From: Pseudodonghicola flavimaris
GTDB taxonomy: Bacteria > Pseudomonadota > Alphaproteobacteria > Rhodobacterales > Rhodobacteraceae
Direction: 5' to 3'
DNA: 64,000 bases
Assembly (NCBI RefSeq): GCF_030164425.1
Contig: NZ_JASNJD010000025.1
Location: 1 to 64,000, forward strand
The translations under genes were made by a program, and so were the position numbers. The notes beneath the pieces are model-generated. The model saw only the letters and a program-made list of their open reading frames with translations. It did no database searches and had not been told where the DNA came from. Below, one piece after another: positions 43,926 through 52,686 of this stretch; within the stretch, counting starts at the first letter, position 1, and each line of letters begins with the position of its first letter.

Positions 43926-44852
43926 TCACGCGCTGCCCTCCGCCAGGCGGTAGACCGGGATTCCCATCTTGCGAGCCTTGTCGGCAAGGTTCTCCTGAAT
44001 GCCGGAGCCGGGGAAGATGATGACCCCGATCGGCATGGTATCGAGCATCCGGTCGTTGCGCTTGAAGGGCGCGGCCTTGGCATGTTTCACCCAGTCTGGC
44101 TTGAAGGCGACCTGCGGCACCTTGCGATTGTCGGCCCAGGTGGCCGCAATGCGTTCGGCACCTTTCGGCGATCCGCCGTGAAGAAGGACCATATCGGGGT
44201 GCTTGGCATGAACCTGATCGAGCCTGTCCCAGATCAGCCGGTGATCGGTGGTCTCTCCGCCCGAGAAGGCGATCTTCGGCCCGGAGGGCACTAGCACCTC
44301 ATTGTCGGCCCTGCGCTTTGCGGCGATGAAGTCACGGCTGTCGATCATGGCCGAGGTCATCTGGCGATGGTTGACCCGTGAGCCGGAGCGCGGCGACCAG
44401 GGCGTGCCGGTGCTGCGCAGGTAGAGGTCGGCGGCGGTCTCGCGGAAGGTCTCCATGCTGTCGCGGCGCTCGATCAGGCTCTGGCCGATACCGATCAGGG
44501 TTTCGAGCTGGACGGATTTGACCTCGCTGCCGTCCTGTTCCCGCTGAAGGCGCCTCTGCGCCTGCTCGTTGTCGTCGAGTTTGCGTTCGGTCCGCTCGAC
44601 GGCACGATGGAAGGTGTTGACGGTGGACCACAGGATCTCGTCGAGGTCGGAATCGAGGCTCGTGTCGGCCATGGTGGAGATCAGGGCGTCGAAGATGTCG
44701 GAGACTGCGCCCCGGATCGCGTCGTCTTCGGGTGTGATCCGGGGATCGGCCTCGTCCTCGGCGGGACGGTAGCCATAGAGTTCGAGGTCTTCGATGACAT
44801 GGCCGGTCGGGGACATGCCGTGATCGGGTTCGTATTCGTCATGGGCATACAT
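43926..44852 (-). CDS. DUF2493 protein (SLOG/Rossmann type)
   Basis: A 308-residue protein. The N-terminal half is acidic and helical; the C-terminal part (from about residue 190) is a DUF2493 domain: KIAFSGGETTDHRLIWDRLD, HPDMVLLHGGSPKGAERIAA, WADNRKVPQVAFKPDWVKH and GVIIFPGSGIQENLADKARK. This fold relates to nucleotide- or ADP-ribose-sensing SLOG proteins. It is a steady backbone gene in related elements; the job is unknown. Confidence 0.85.
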   Translation of the reverse strand: MYAHDEYEPDHGMSPTGHVIEDLELYGYRPAEDEADPRITPEDDAIRGAVSDIFDALISTMADTSLDSDLDEILWSTVNTFHRAVERTERKLDDNEQAQRRLQREQDGSEVKSVQLETLIGIGQSLIERRDSMETFRETAADLYLRSTGTPWSPRSGSRVNHRQMTSAMIDSRDFIAAKRRADNEVLVPSGPKIAFSGGETTDHRLIWDRLDQVHAKHPDMVLLHGGSPKGAERIAATWADNRKVPQVAFKPDWVKHAKAAPFKRNDRMLDTMPIGVIIFPGSGIQENLADKARKMGIPVYRLAEGSA

Positions 44853-45202
44853 GGGATGAGTCCTTCGGCTGGACCGCGACCGTCGCGGCCTTCATGGCGA
44901 CGACAAGCCCACGGGCGTTCCGGCCGGGCAGCCCGAGCCCTTTGGCTCAGGGCCTTGATGGCAAAGCCCGGCTGATTTGTTTCGCGCTGTAAAGGCGGGG
45001 GAGACGGGGTCCCCACGCGACCTGTCGCGTGGGGTGGCGGGCCGCCGACGGAAATCAGTTGGGCGCCGCCATTGCCGGGCCGGAGCGCTTGTGGGCCGCT
45101 CGCCCTCTCAGAAGGCCAAGGCGCGGTCCTCCTGCCGATGACAGGATGTAGCCCACTGCGCATGACCGGATCAGAGCTTCCCGATCCCGGCCCCCGTGCC
45201 GG
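44853..45202. other. Gap between DUF2493 and Toprim genes
   Basis: About 350 bases with no convincing gene. The minus-strand frame across it lacks family pattern. It probably holds the promoter of the DUF2493 gene. Confidence 0.3.
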
Positions 45203-46249
45203 CTATGGCGTCAGGGCCATGAAGCGGACAACGTCCTCGGGCGCGATCTGCACCCGGATCTGCGCCCGAAGCGCCTCCAGTCCGAGGCTGACGAGATCGT
45301 CGTTGAAATCCCCCAGCATGGGCGAGAGCGTGATCGCCTCGATCCCGGCCTCGTGCGCACGGACCACCAGGCCATCGCGCGCGCCGTCGCCTGCCGGATC
45401 GTTGTCGCGGACGATATAGAGCCTGCGCAGATGCGGCGGGAACAGGATGGCGGCGAGATGTCCGGCGGAAAGTGCCGAGACCATCGGCATCGTGGGCAAG
45501 GCCTGGCGGAGCGACAGGATGGTCTCGATGCCTTCGCCTGCGGCGAGCACATCCTGCGGCTCGTCAAACCGGACGGCGTTTCCGAGCAGGTCGCCCATCG
45601 CCTTCCTCGGCGGATCGAGCGGCGCCTTGCCAGAGCCGTCGCGGATGAGCCAGGTGCGATGCGCGCCGGTGATCCTGCCGTTGAGGTCGGTCACCGCGGC
45701 AATCATGGAGGGCCAGGTTTCTGTCGGCCCATCGCCCTCGGGTCGCCAGTAGCAATTCGGATGGAAACGCAGATTTGCGGTTCCGCGTAAATCCGTAATG
45801 CCGCGTCCGCGTAAATACGTCTGCGCGAGACTGCCGATCAATGGCCGGGTCATGTGCCAGAGGCGACGCGCCGCTTCGGACGATCCGGATGGTGCTGGCG
45901 GTGTTCGGAACGTGCGGGACCATGACTCCGGTTCAGGATGCGGCAGACTGAGGAAGCGGCGGGCTTCCTCGGCGATGTCGGCGAAGTCGATGAGGCCGAG
46001 GCTTTCGCCGATCACGTCGAGCAGATCGCCATGCTCGCCGCTCTGCGCATCGGTCCATTTGCCGGCCGCGCCCTTGCCGGACTCCGGCCCGGTCAGACGG
46101 ACGAACATGGAGCGGCCGGGACTGTTCTGCACATCGCCGACCTGCCAGTAATTGCCCTGTTTACGCCCATTCGAGAGATAGTGGCGGCAGACCGCCTCGG
46201 CCTCTCGGCCGAGACGCTGCGCCAGTTCGGAAGCGTTGAGACGTGCCAT
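45203..46249 (-). CDS. Toprim-domain primase-like protein
   Basis: A 348-residue protein from the ATG at 46249 (MARLNASELAQRLGREAEAV). The N-terminal part holds CRHYLSNGRKQGNYWQVGDV and the KWTDAQSGEHGDLLDVI motif of the DUF7146/primase type; the C-terminal Toprim domain has AAGEGIETILSLRQALPTMP (glutamate) and RRLYIVRDNDPAGDGARDG (DxD). It may make or process primers during transfer. Its start overlaps the helicase gene stop (TGATG), so it was once translated right after the full strawberry-notch protein. Confidence 0.88.
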   Translation of the reverse strand: MARLNASELAQRLGREAEAVCRHYLSNGRKQGNYWQVGDVQNSPGRSMFVRLTGPESGKGAAGKWTDAQSGEHGDLLDVIGESLGLIDFADIAEEARRFLSLPHPEPESWSRTFRTPPAPSGSSEAARRLWHMTRPLIGSLAQTYLRGRGITDLRGTANLRFHPNCYWRPEGDGPTETWPSMIAAVTDLNGRITGAHRTWLIRDGSGKAPLDPPRKAMGDLLGNAVRFDEPQDVLAAGEGIETILSLRQALPTMPMVSALSAGHLAAILFPPHLRRLYIVRDNDPAGDGARDGLVVRAHEAGIEAITLSPMLGDFNDDLVSLGLEALRAQIRVQIAPEDVVRFMALTP

Positions 46250-48102
46250 CACGCGGCCTCCCGCTCGGAAATGCGCTCGACCGGGAAGCGGTCGAGCAGT
46301 CTGCCGATGATCTCCGGCCCCGATCCGCCGACCGGCACGAAGAAGCGCAGTTTCCAGGAGATGATCTCGCTGAAGAGACCATAGGTTCGCAGCCGATCGC
46401 GCATGGTATCGGTGAAGCCGGTCAGTTCGATCCGGTTCGCGCCCATGACGCGGGGCCGGCGCAGTTGCAGCCCTTCGGCGAGATCGAAGATCGTCCGGCC
46501 CTCGATCAGCGCGGCATAGGCCTCGTCCGGCGTGATGCTGGTCGCGACGCCGCTGGTGGCGGCATTGGCCGCCCATGCGGGCGAGACCCGGCGACCGATG
46601 ATGCGCTCGCCCTCGTCGGTCTGGAGCCGATAGACGCGGGAGGAGTCCTGCGGCAGGCGTTTCCAGATCGGCAGCAGGAGCCCGGTCACCATATGCAGGA
46701 TGCTGTCGGTGAACTCCGGCACCTCGGCCAGTTCGGCGGTCCACGTCGATGCGAAGCCGGTGCGGTCTATCTCGACCCAGTGGGTCTCGCCCATCGCCCG
46801 CACGGGCATGTTCATCGCTTCCATCGGCCGGATCAGCCGGACGCGGCGCTCGATCTCGCCATCGTCCAGCATGACGCTGGTGGTCGGGACCTGCACCGCC
46901 GCCCGGCCTGACCGCTCGTTGACGAGCAGCTTCGCCCGCGGATCGTCGAGTTCCGCCAGCGCCGCATCCAGCGAGACCGGCTGGTTGCGCTTGCGTTCGG
47001 TCAGGGTCAGGAGCCGCGTTTCAGCACCGGTGCCGGGATGGGTGTGGATCACCTGCCGGTCGGTGACGATGAAGCTCTCTGCGCGCAGCGTCTCCAGCCC
47101 CATGTCATAGGTGCCTGAGGCAATCGCCCCGTCGATCCGGGCCTCCAGAAGCTGTTCGAAAGCAGAGAACAGGATGCCCTGCAACTCGATGGTCAGAGCC
47201 AGCAGGCGATTGAGGAAGGTCGTGATCGGCGGCAGGTCGTCCTTGATGCCGTTCAGGTCCATCAGCGTCAGACCGGTGGCGGTTTCGAAGCGTTCAAGCG
47301 AGCAGCCCTCGACCTTGCCGCGCACGATCAGCAGATAGAGCTGGCGCAACGCATCGCGGGCATAGGCGGATTCCAGATTGTCCTCGGGCCGGAACAGGCC
47401 CTGTCCACCGGTCTGGCGTTGGCCACGGGTGATCGCGCCGAGGGTGTCGAGACGACGCGCGATCGTGCTGAGGAACCGCTTCTCGGCCTTCACATCCGTG
47501 GCGATGGGTCGGAACAGCGGCGGTTGCGCCTGATTGGTGCGGTTGGTGCGCCCGAGCCCCTGAATGGCGGCATCGGCCTTCCAGCCCGGCTCCAGCAGGT
47601 AGTGCACCCGCAGCCGCTGGTTCCGCGCCAAAAGGTCCGCATGATAGCTGCGCCCGGTGCCCCCCGCATCCGAGAAGACCAGAATGCGCTTCTGGTCATC
47701 CATGAAGGCCGAAGTCTCGGCAAGGTTGGCGGAGGGCGCACGGCTCTCTACGACCAGGCGGGCCGATGCGCCATCGCCCTTGCGCACGATGCGCCGGGAC
47801 CGCCCCGTAACCTCCGCCACCAGATCGGTGCCGAAGCGCTGGACGATCTGGTCGAGCGCCCCCGGAACCGGCGGCAACGAGCCGAGCTGCTCCAGCATCT
47901 CATCGCGCCGCGCCACGGCTTCGCGGCTCTCGACCGGTTGACCATCGCGGAACACGGGCCGCGAGGAGAGATTGCCTTCGCTGTCGGTGAAGGGTTCGTA
48001 GAGCTGCACCGGGAAGGAATGCTGCAAATACGAGCCGACATAATATGCCGCGTCAGCATTATGCTGAGTTCGGGGCTTCAAGCTGTTGTTCTGGTGATTC
48101 AT
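46249..48102 (-). pseudogene. Strawberry-notch-type helicase, C-terminal part (split gene)
   Basis: The frame from the junction at 48036 down to 46249 codes for 595 residues of the C-terminal helicase-like half: SYLQHSFPVQLYEPFTDSEG, LVFSDAGGTGRSYHADLLAR, and helicase motif AAIQGLGRTNRTNQAQPP. An ATG inside the transposon repeat (48102, MNHQNNSLKPRTQHNADAAY) happens to be in frame and could start a 617-residue chimera. The matching N-terminal half is at 54341-56875. Joined, the protein would be about 1,440 residues, normal for the family. Confidence 0.9.
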
Positions 48103-48193
48103 TTTCAGGTTTCCGCTTTGGATAATCATGATGCCTCTGCTCTCAACCGCAGAAGGACATCCCCCATGAACTCCCCCTCGAACTCTCCGCTCG
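48037..48193. repeat. Left 157-bp terminal inverted repeat
   Basis: Matches the reverse complement of 54164-54320 at 155 of 157 positions; the two differences are in the C run before the ATG (CCCCC at 48161 versus CTTCC on the other side). It contains an imperfect palindrome CAGCATTATGCTG at 48055 and an ATG at 48166 with its first nine codons, so each repeat probably contains a promoter and a translation start pointing inward. Confidence 0.95.
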
Positions 48194-48282
48194 GCTGCCA
48201 TGCAGACCTTCTTACGCCAGTCTCTTCCGCGCTTTATGCTGGGCGGGACGGAAGAGACTGGGTGGAAATCGCGGGTGGCTGA
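48166..48282 (+). CDS. 38-codon leader peptide from duplicated start
   Basis: Begins MNSPSNSPL, identical to the start of recombinase 1 because the start lies in the inverted repeat, then runs out into unique sequence (GCHADLLTPVSSALYAGRDG) and stops at TGA 48280-48282. The stop overlaps the GTG start of the primase-helicase gene by 8 bases, which suggests translational coupling. The site AGAAGGACATC precedes the ATG. It is unlikely to have its own function as a peptide. Confidence 0.5.
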   Translation: MNSPSNSPLGCHADLLTPVSSALYAGRDGRDWVEIAGG

Positions 48283-50716
48283 AAAGAGCGACATAGAGGC
48301 GGACTTGGCGCGGGTTCGAGCGCGTCTGGCAGATCTGGATGCCGAGCAGCGTGAGCTTCAGCGCAAGATGGTGGCACTCGAGGCTCACCTCGCTGCAGAG
48401 CATGCGCTGGCAGTGAAACAGCCTTCCTTCGACAACGCCCCCGTCACGAATGCCTCGCCGTCGCACGAAAAGGTTGATCTGTTCCGCCGCCTGTTCGCCG
48501 GTCGGCCTGACGTATTCCCGGTGCGATGGGAAAACAGGAAGACCGGTCGCTCAGGATATTCGCCTGCTTGTGCCAACGAATGGGTGAAGGGCATCTGCGG
48601 CAAGCCGAAGGTCAAATGTGGCGAATGCCCCCATCAGAAGTTCATCCCGCCGGACGAAAGCATCATGGAAAAACACCTGCGCGGTGATGATGGCCGAAGC
48701 GGAGATTTTGTCGCCGGCGTCTATCCGCTGCTGCCCGGTGATACATGCTGGTTCCTGGCGGCGGATTTTGACAAGGCATCCTGGACGGATGACGCGAATG
48801 CCTTGCTCGAAACCTGCCGGGTGAAGGGAGTTCCCGCAGCGCTGGAACGATCGAGGTCGGGGAACGGAGGTCATGTCTGGATCTTCTTCTCCGAACCGGT
48901 CGCCGCCCGTCTGGCGCGCCAGCTCGGGTCGGTCCTGATCACGGAAACGATGGAAAGGCGGCCGGAAATCGGCTTTGCTTCCTATGACCGGCTGTTTCCA
49001 AACCAGGATATCATGCCGCTCGGCGGCTTCGGGAATCTGATCGCACTGCCGCTCCAGAACACTGCGCGCAAGACGGGCAACAGCGTCTTTGTAGACACGG
49101 ACATGCGGCCTTTTGCCGATCAGTGGGCTTATTTGTCCTCCCTGCCGAGAATGTCGGCGGCGGCGGTGACCGACCTTGTCGAAGCGGCAGAGCTTTCCGG
49201 GCGGGTGTTGGGCGTCCGCATGCCGGTGGATGACGAACAGGCGGACGAACCCTGGAAAATGCCCCCCTCGCGCCGCAGCACGCCGCGCCGCCTCGATGTT
49301 CCCGTTCCACCGACCATCAAGGTGACGGTCGCAGACCAGATCTATATCGACCGTTCGGAGCTGCCTTCGGCCATGATTGCCCAACTGGTGCGGTTGGCCG
49401 CGTTCCAGAACCCTGAATTCTATCGTGCGCAGGCGATGCGGTTGCCGACATTCGGCAAGCCGCGAATTGTGTCCTGTGCCGAACTGCATCCCCGACACGT
49501 CGCCCTGCCGCGCGGCAGCTTCGACGAAGCGATCGGGTTCCTGTCCGATCACGGTGCGACAGCCGATCTGGACGATTTGCGCGAAGACGGAACCCGCTTG
49601 CCGGGGACGGTTCACTTCCGTGGCGAACTTCGCCAGCAGCAATCGCGAGCGCTTGACGAATTGGCCGAACACGATACCGGCGTGCTTGCCGCCACGACTG
49701 CATTCGGCAAGACGGTCGTGGCCTCGGCGCTGATCGCACATCGTGCCCGCAATACGCTAGTTCTGGTCCACCGTCGCGAACTCCTCAGCCAATGGGTCGA
49801 GCGCCTTCGGTCCTTTCTGCAGATCGACCCGAAGCAGATCGGCACCATCGGCGCCGGAAAGCGCAAACCCACCGGTGTGGTCGACGTGGCGCTGATCCAG
49901 AGCCTGGTTCGCAAAGGCGAAGTTGACGACGTCGTAGCCGATTACGGTCACCTCGTTGTCGATGAATGCCATCACCTGTCCGCTGCAAGCTTTGAGCTTG
50001 TGGCCCGCAGATCGAAGGCGCGCTATGTCACGGGATTGTCGGCAACGGTCGCTCGAAAAGACGGGCATCACCCGATTATCTTCATGCAATGCGGTCCGGT
50101 GCGCCATCAAGTGAGCGCCAAATCACAGGCCGCCGAAAGCGGCATTCACCATCGGGCGCGGGAACGTCACACGAGATTCCGGCTGCCAGAGGCCCTCGCC
50201 ATGGCCGAGCGCCCGTCAATGCCCGCGATCTATGCCGCTCTGGCGGAGGACGAGGCCCGAAACGATCTGATCTTCGACGACGTGCTGAAGTCACTGGAGG
50301 CCAAACGCTCGCCGATCGTGTTGACCGAGCGGAAGGATCACCTCGAGCATCTTCATCAGCGGTTCTCCCGATTTGCGAAGAACATCGTCGTGCTCCGTGG
50401 CGGCATGTCTGCAAAGGATCGGAAGGCCGCGCATGCGGCGCTGAATGTCGATGACGACGAGGAACGGCTGATCCTCGCGACAGGACGCTATATCGGCGAA
50501 GGCTTCGATGACGCCCGGCTCGACACCCTGTTCCTGACGATGCCGATCGCCTGGAAAGGCACGCTGGCGCAATATGTCGGCAGGTTGCATCGGCGGCATG
50601 ACGAAAAGAAAGACGTGCTGGTGGTCGACTATGTCGACAGTTCGGTGCCCGTCCTGTCCAGAATGGCCGCCAAGCGACGAACGGGCTATCGGGCCCTTGG
50701 CTATGTGATGGAATAG
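48275..50716 (+). CDS. TOTE-type archaeo-eukaryotic primase fused to SF2 helicase
   Basis: About 813 residues from the GTG at 48275 (VAEKSDIEADLARVRARLAD); in-frame ATGs at 48200 and 48236 are alternatives. Order: N-terminal coiled coil (residues 5-45); cysteine cluster CANEWVKGICG...CGECPH (about 100-122); primase active site LAADFDK near 162 and RSRSGNGGHVWIFF near 195; helicase Walker A ATTAFGKT near 478, DECHHL near 564, GLSAT near 590, ATGRYIGEGFDD near 735 and QYVGRLHRR near 768. This matches the primase-helicase of systems called TOTE in comparative genomics, thought to act in conflicts between genomes. No separate nuclease or toxin gene lies beside it. Confidence 0.88.
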   Translation: MAEKSDIEADLARVRARLADLDAEQRELQRKMVALEAHLAAEHALAVKQPSFDNAPVTNASPSHEKVDLFRRLFAGRPDVFPVRWENRKTGRSGYSPACANEWVKGICGKPKVKCGECPHQKFIPPDESIMEKHLRGDDGRSGDFVAGVYPLLPGDTCWFLAADFDKASWTDDANALLETCRVKGVPAALERSRSGNGGHVWIFFSEPVAARLARQLGSVLITETMERRPEIGFASYDRLFPNQDIMPLGGFGNLIALPLQNTARKTGNSVFVDTDMRPFADQWAYLSSLPRMSAAAVTDLVEAAELSGRVLGVRMPVDDEQADEPWKMPPSRRSTPRRLDVPVPPTIKVTVADQIYIDRSELPSAMIAQLVRLAAFQNPEFYRAQAMRLPTFGKPRIVSCAELHPRHVALPRGSFDEAIGFLSDHGATADLDDLREDGTRLPGTVHFRGELRQQQSRALDELAEHDTGVLAATTAFGKTVVASALIAHRARNTLVLVHRRELLSQWVERLRSFLQIDPKQIGTIGAGKRKPTGVVDVALIQSLVRKGEVDDVVADYGHLVVDECHHLSAASFELVARRSKARYVTGLSATVARKDGHHPIIFMQCGPVRHQVSAKSQAAESGIHHRARERHTRFRLPEALAMAERPSMPAIYAALAEDEARNDLIFDDVLKSLEAKRSPIVLTERKDHLEHLHQRFSRFAKNIVVLRGGMSAKDRKAAHAALNVDDDEERLILATGRYIGEGFDDARLDTLFLTMPIAWKGTLAQYVGRLHRRHDEKKDVLVVDYVDSSVPVLSRMAAKRRTGYRALGYVME

Positions 50717-50719
50717 CGC

Positions 50720-50734
50720 CCCGCCGAAAGCGGG
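50720..50734. terminator. Hairpin between convergent genes
   Basis: CCCGC-cgaaa-GCGGG, 4 bases after the primase-helicase stop and 22 before the recombinase 3 stop. With convergent genes on both sides it could end transcription both ways, though there is no T run. Confidence 0.5.
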
Positions 50735-50755
50735 ACGCCAATTCTGCCCGGTCGG

Positions 50756-51760
50756 TCAGGATCTCTGTGTGGCGACGGCCAAGACCTGCATTAGCTTGTC
50801 CGAGGGTTCCCGGAACCGACCCGGCTTGATCAGCGGGGCGTGATGGGCATCCAAGAGCGCGAGCTTCTCGGTCGGGTCCGCGCGCAGATACATCTCCGTC
50901 GTCTGGATGCTAGCATGGCCGAGCCAGAGCGCGACCTTGCGGATATCGCCGGTGGCCTGAAGCGTGTGCATGGCGCAACTGTGCCGCAGCACATGGGGGG
51001 TCACGTGCTTGGCGGCAATCGAGGGTGCCGAGCGTTCGGCGGTCGCCACGTGTTGCCTGAGCCTAAAGGCGAACCCGTCCCGCGTCATCCTGCGGCCGTC
51101 GCGGCTCAGGAATAACTCCGGCCCCGCATCGCCTGGGCGGACGGCCAGCCACGTGCGAATGGCGGCCTGGGTCTCTTTCCAGAGCGGCAGGATGCGCTCC
51201 CGCCGCCCCTTGCCCAGGATCCGCACGCTGGAAAACGACCCTGCGGGAAAGTCGCCCATTCGCACCGCGAGCAGTTCGGACGCCCTCAGCCCCGCGGCAT
51301 AGGCCAGATGCAGCATCGCCCGGTCGCGCAAACCGCCCGGCGTGTGGTGGTTCGGCGCGGCAAGCAAGGCGCGGACTTCTTCCTTGGTCAGGTAGTCGAT
51401 AAGCTTGGCATCTGTCCGCTTGATCGGCATGGCCCGGATCATCATTGCCTGCTCAAGACATGCCGGGTGGCGATGTTCGACAAAACGGAAGAACGATTTG
51501 ATTGCCGCCAGCCGCGCGTTGCGGGACCGGACGGAATTGGCACGCCCTTCCTCGATATGGTCAAGGAACGCCCTGATCATCTGCACATCAAGGTCTTCGA
51601 TGGCAAGTTCCGAAGGGGAACGCTTGAGCCGTTCGGCGGCGAACCGCAGGAGAAGGGTGAATGCATGCGCATAGGCCGCGATGGTATGTCGGCTTGCTCC
51701 GCATTCGCCCGGGAGGTGGGTTTGCAGGAAGGCTGAAAGGTCGGGAGCGAGCGGGGTCAT
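50756..51760 (-). CDS. RIT tyrosine recombinase 3
   Basis: A 334-residue integrase from the ATG at 51760 (MTPLAPDLSAFLQTHLPGEC), overlapping the recombinase 2 stop (ATGA). N-terminal SAM-like core-binding domain (ASRHTIAAYAHAFTLLLRFA), catalytic domain with Arg in AAGLRASELLAVRMG, Lys region ILGKGRRERILPL, HVLRHSCAMHTL (H-x2-R) and LGHASIQTTEMYLRA (H and Tyr nucleophile). All catalytic residues are present. Third of the trio. Confidence 0.92.
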   Translation of the reverse strand: MTPLAPDLSAFLQTHLPGECGASRHTIAAYAHAFTLLLRFAAERLKRSPSELAIEDLDVQMIRAFLDHIEEGRANSVRSRNARLAAIKSFFRFVEHRHPACLEQAMMIRAMPIKRTDAKLIDYLTKEEVRALLAAPNHHTPGGLRDRAMLHLAYAAGLRASELLAVRMGDFPAGSFSSVRILGKGRRERILPLWKETQAAIRTWLAVRPGDAGPELFLSRDGRRMTRDGFAFRLRQHVATAERSAPSIAAKHVTPHVLRHSCAMHTLQATGDIRKVALWLGHASIQTTEMYLRADPTEKLALLDAHHAPLIKPGRFREPSDKLMQVLAVATQRS

Positions 51761-52686
51761 GCGGCACCTCCGATCCAGGTCTCTTCGGCGGTCGACGCGA
51801 TCATCTGCAGCAGGACCGGCGTGGCCTCGAGGTACCAATAGGTGTTGGCGATATCGACATGGCCGAGATAGGTGCTCAGGGCCTTCATGTGCCGCAAGAC
51901 AGCCTGCGGGTCATTCCCGCAAGCTTCCAGAGATCGCACCGCGAATGTATGGCGCAGATCGTGCACCCGGGGGCCGGGACCTGTCGGGTTGCGATAGCCG
52001 AGCTTCCGCACGATCCGAACAAAGACCACGTAAACCCTGGTCGCCGTTGGAGCGCGGCCATGACCCAGAACGAAAAGATCGTCGCCAGCATTGCGCACGA
52101 TACAGCGGGCTTCGAGATACCGTTCCAGCGCGGCGCGGGTCGAGGCATGTATGGGCACGAGACGGCTCTTGCCGAACTTTCCCTTCCGGATCATGAGACC
52201 ATCTTCCGTCAGGTCGTCGCGCCGGAGGGACAAAGCCTCCGAAATCCGCAAGCCTGTCGAGGCAAGCAGCCCGAACAGGTTGTGGTAGGTCAGAGGGCTG
52301 ATCGGCGTCAGGCCGGGCACCAGCAGCGCCTCCTGCATGATCCGACTGATCTGGTCCTGCGTCAGAATATGCGGAGCAGGTCGCCGGCGTCGTGAACGGC
52401 CCAGCAGACCCATAGTCGGAATCTCGTGCTGCGCATCTTCCGCATGCAGGAACACCGCCAGCGCGCGAGCGCGATCAAACCGGGCCCGCGCGGCATCCGG
52501 CGTCGATGCGCCACCGGCCCACTCCAGTATCAACGCCGCCGTCACGTGCGTGATGGACCGTTCCGCGGCAAAATCCGCGAAGGCGCGCAAGGATGTCTCC
52601 TGCGCGGCAAACTTCATTCCAAGGGCACGATTCAGTTGGACGAAGCGGTCGACATGGTGATGCATCATGATGCGCACCCCGGCCAT
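51757..52686 (-). CDS. RIT tyrosine recombinase 2
   Basis: A 309-residue integrase (MAGVRIMMHHHVDRFVQLNR; an in-frame ATG at 52668 is another start). Core-binding domain then catalytic domain: STGLRISEALSLRRDD (Arg), IRKGKFGKSRLVPIH (Lys), VHDLRHTFAVRS (H-x2-R), LGHVDIANTYWYLE (H and Tyr). Complete active site. It overlaps recombinase 1 by 22 bases and recombinase 3 by 4. Confidence 0.92.
   Translation of the reverse strand: MAGVRIMMHHHVDRFVQLNRALGMKFAAQETSLRAFADFAAERSITHVTAALILEWAGGASTPDAARARFDRARALAVFLHAEDAQHEIPTMGLLGRSRRRRPAPHILTQDQISRIMQEALLVPGLTPISPLTYHNLFGLLASTGLRISEALSLRRDDLTEDGLMIRKGKFGKSRLVPIHASTRAALERYLEARCIVRNAGDDLFVLGHGRAPTATRVYVVFVRIVRKLGYRNPTGPGPRVHDLRHTFAVRSLEACGNDPQAVLRHMKALSTYLGHVDIANTYWYLEATPVLLQMIASTAEETWIGGAA

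Noticed and set aside
48551-49741. A 396-codon minus-strand open frame
   Set aside because: Antisense to the primase-helicase, with no recognisable domain; the plus strand carries all catalytic motifs.
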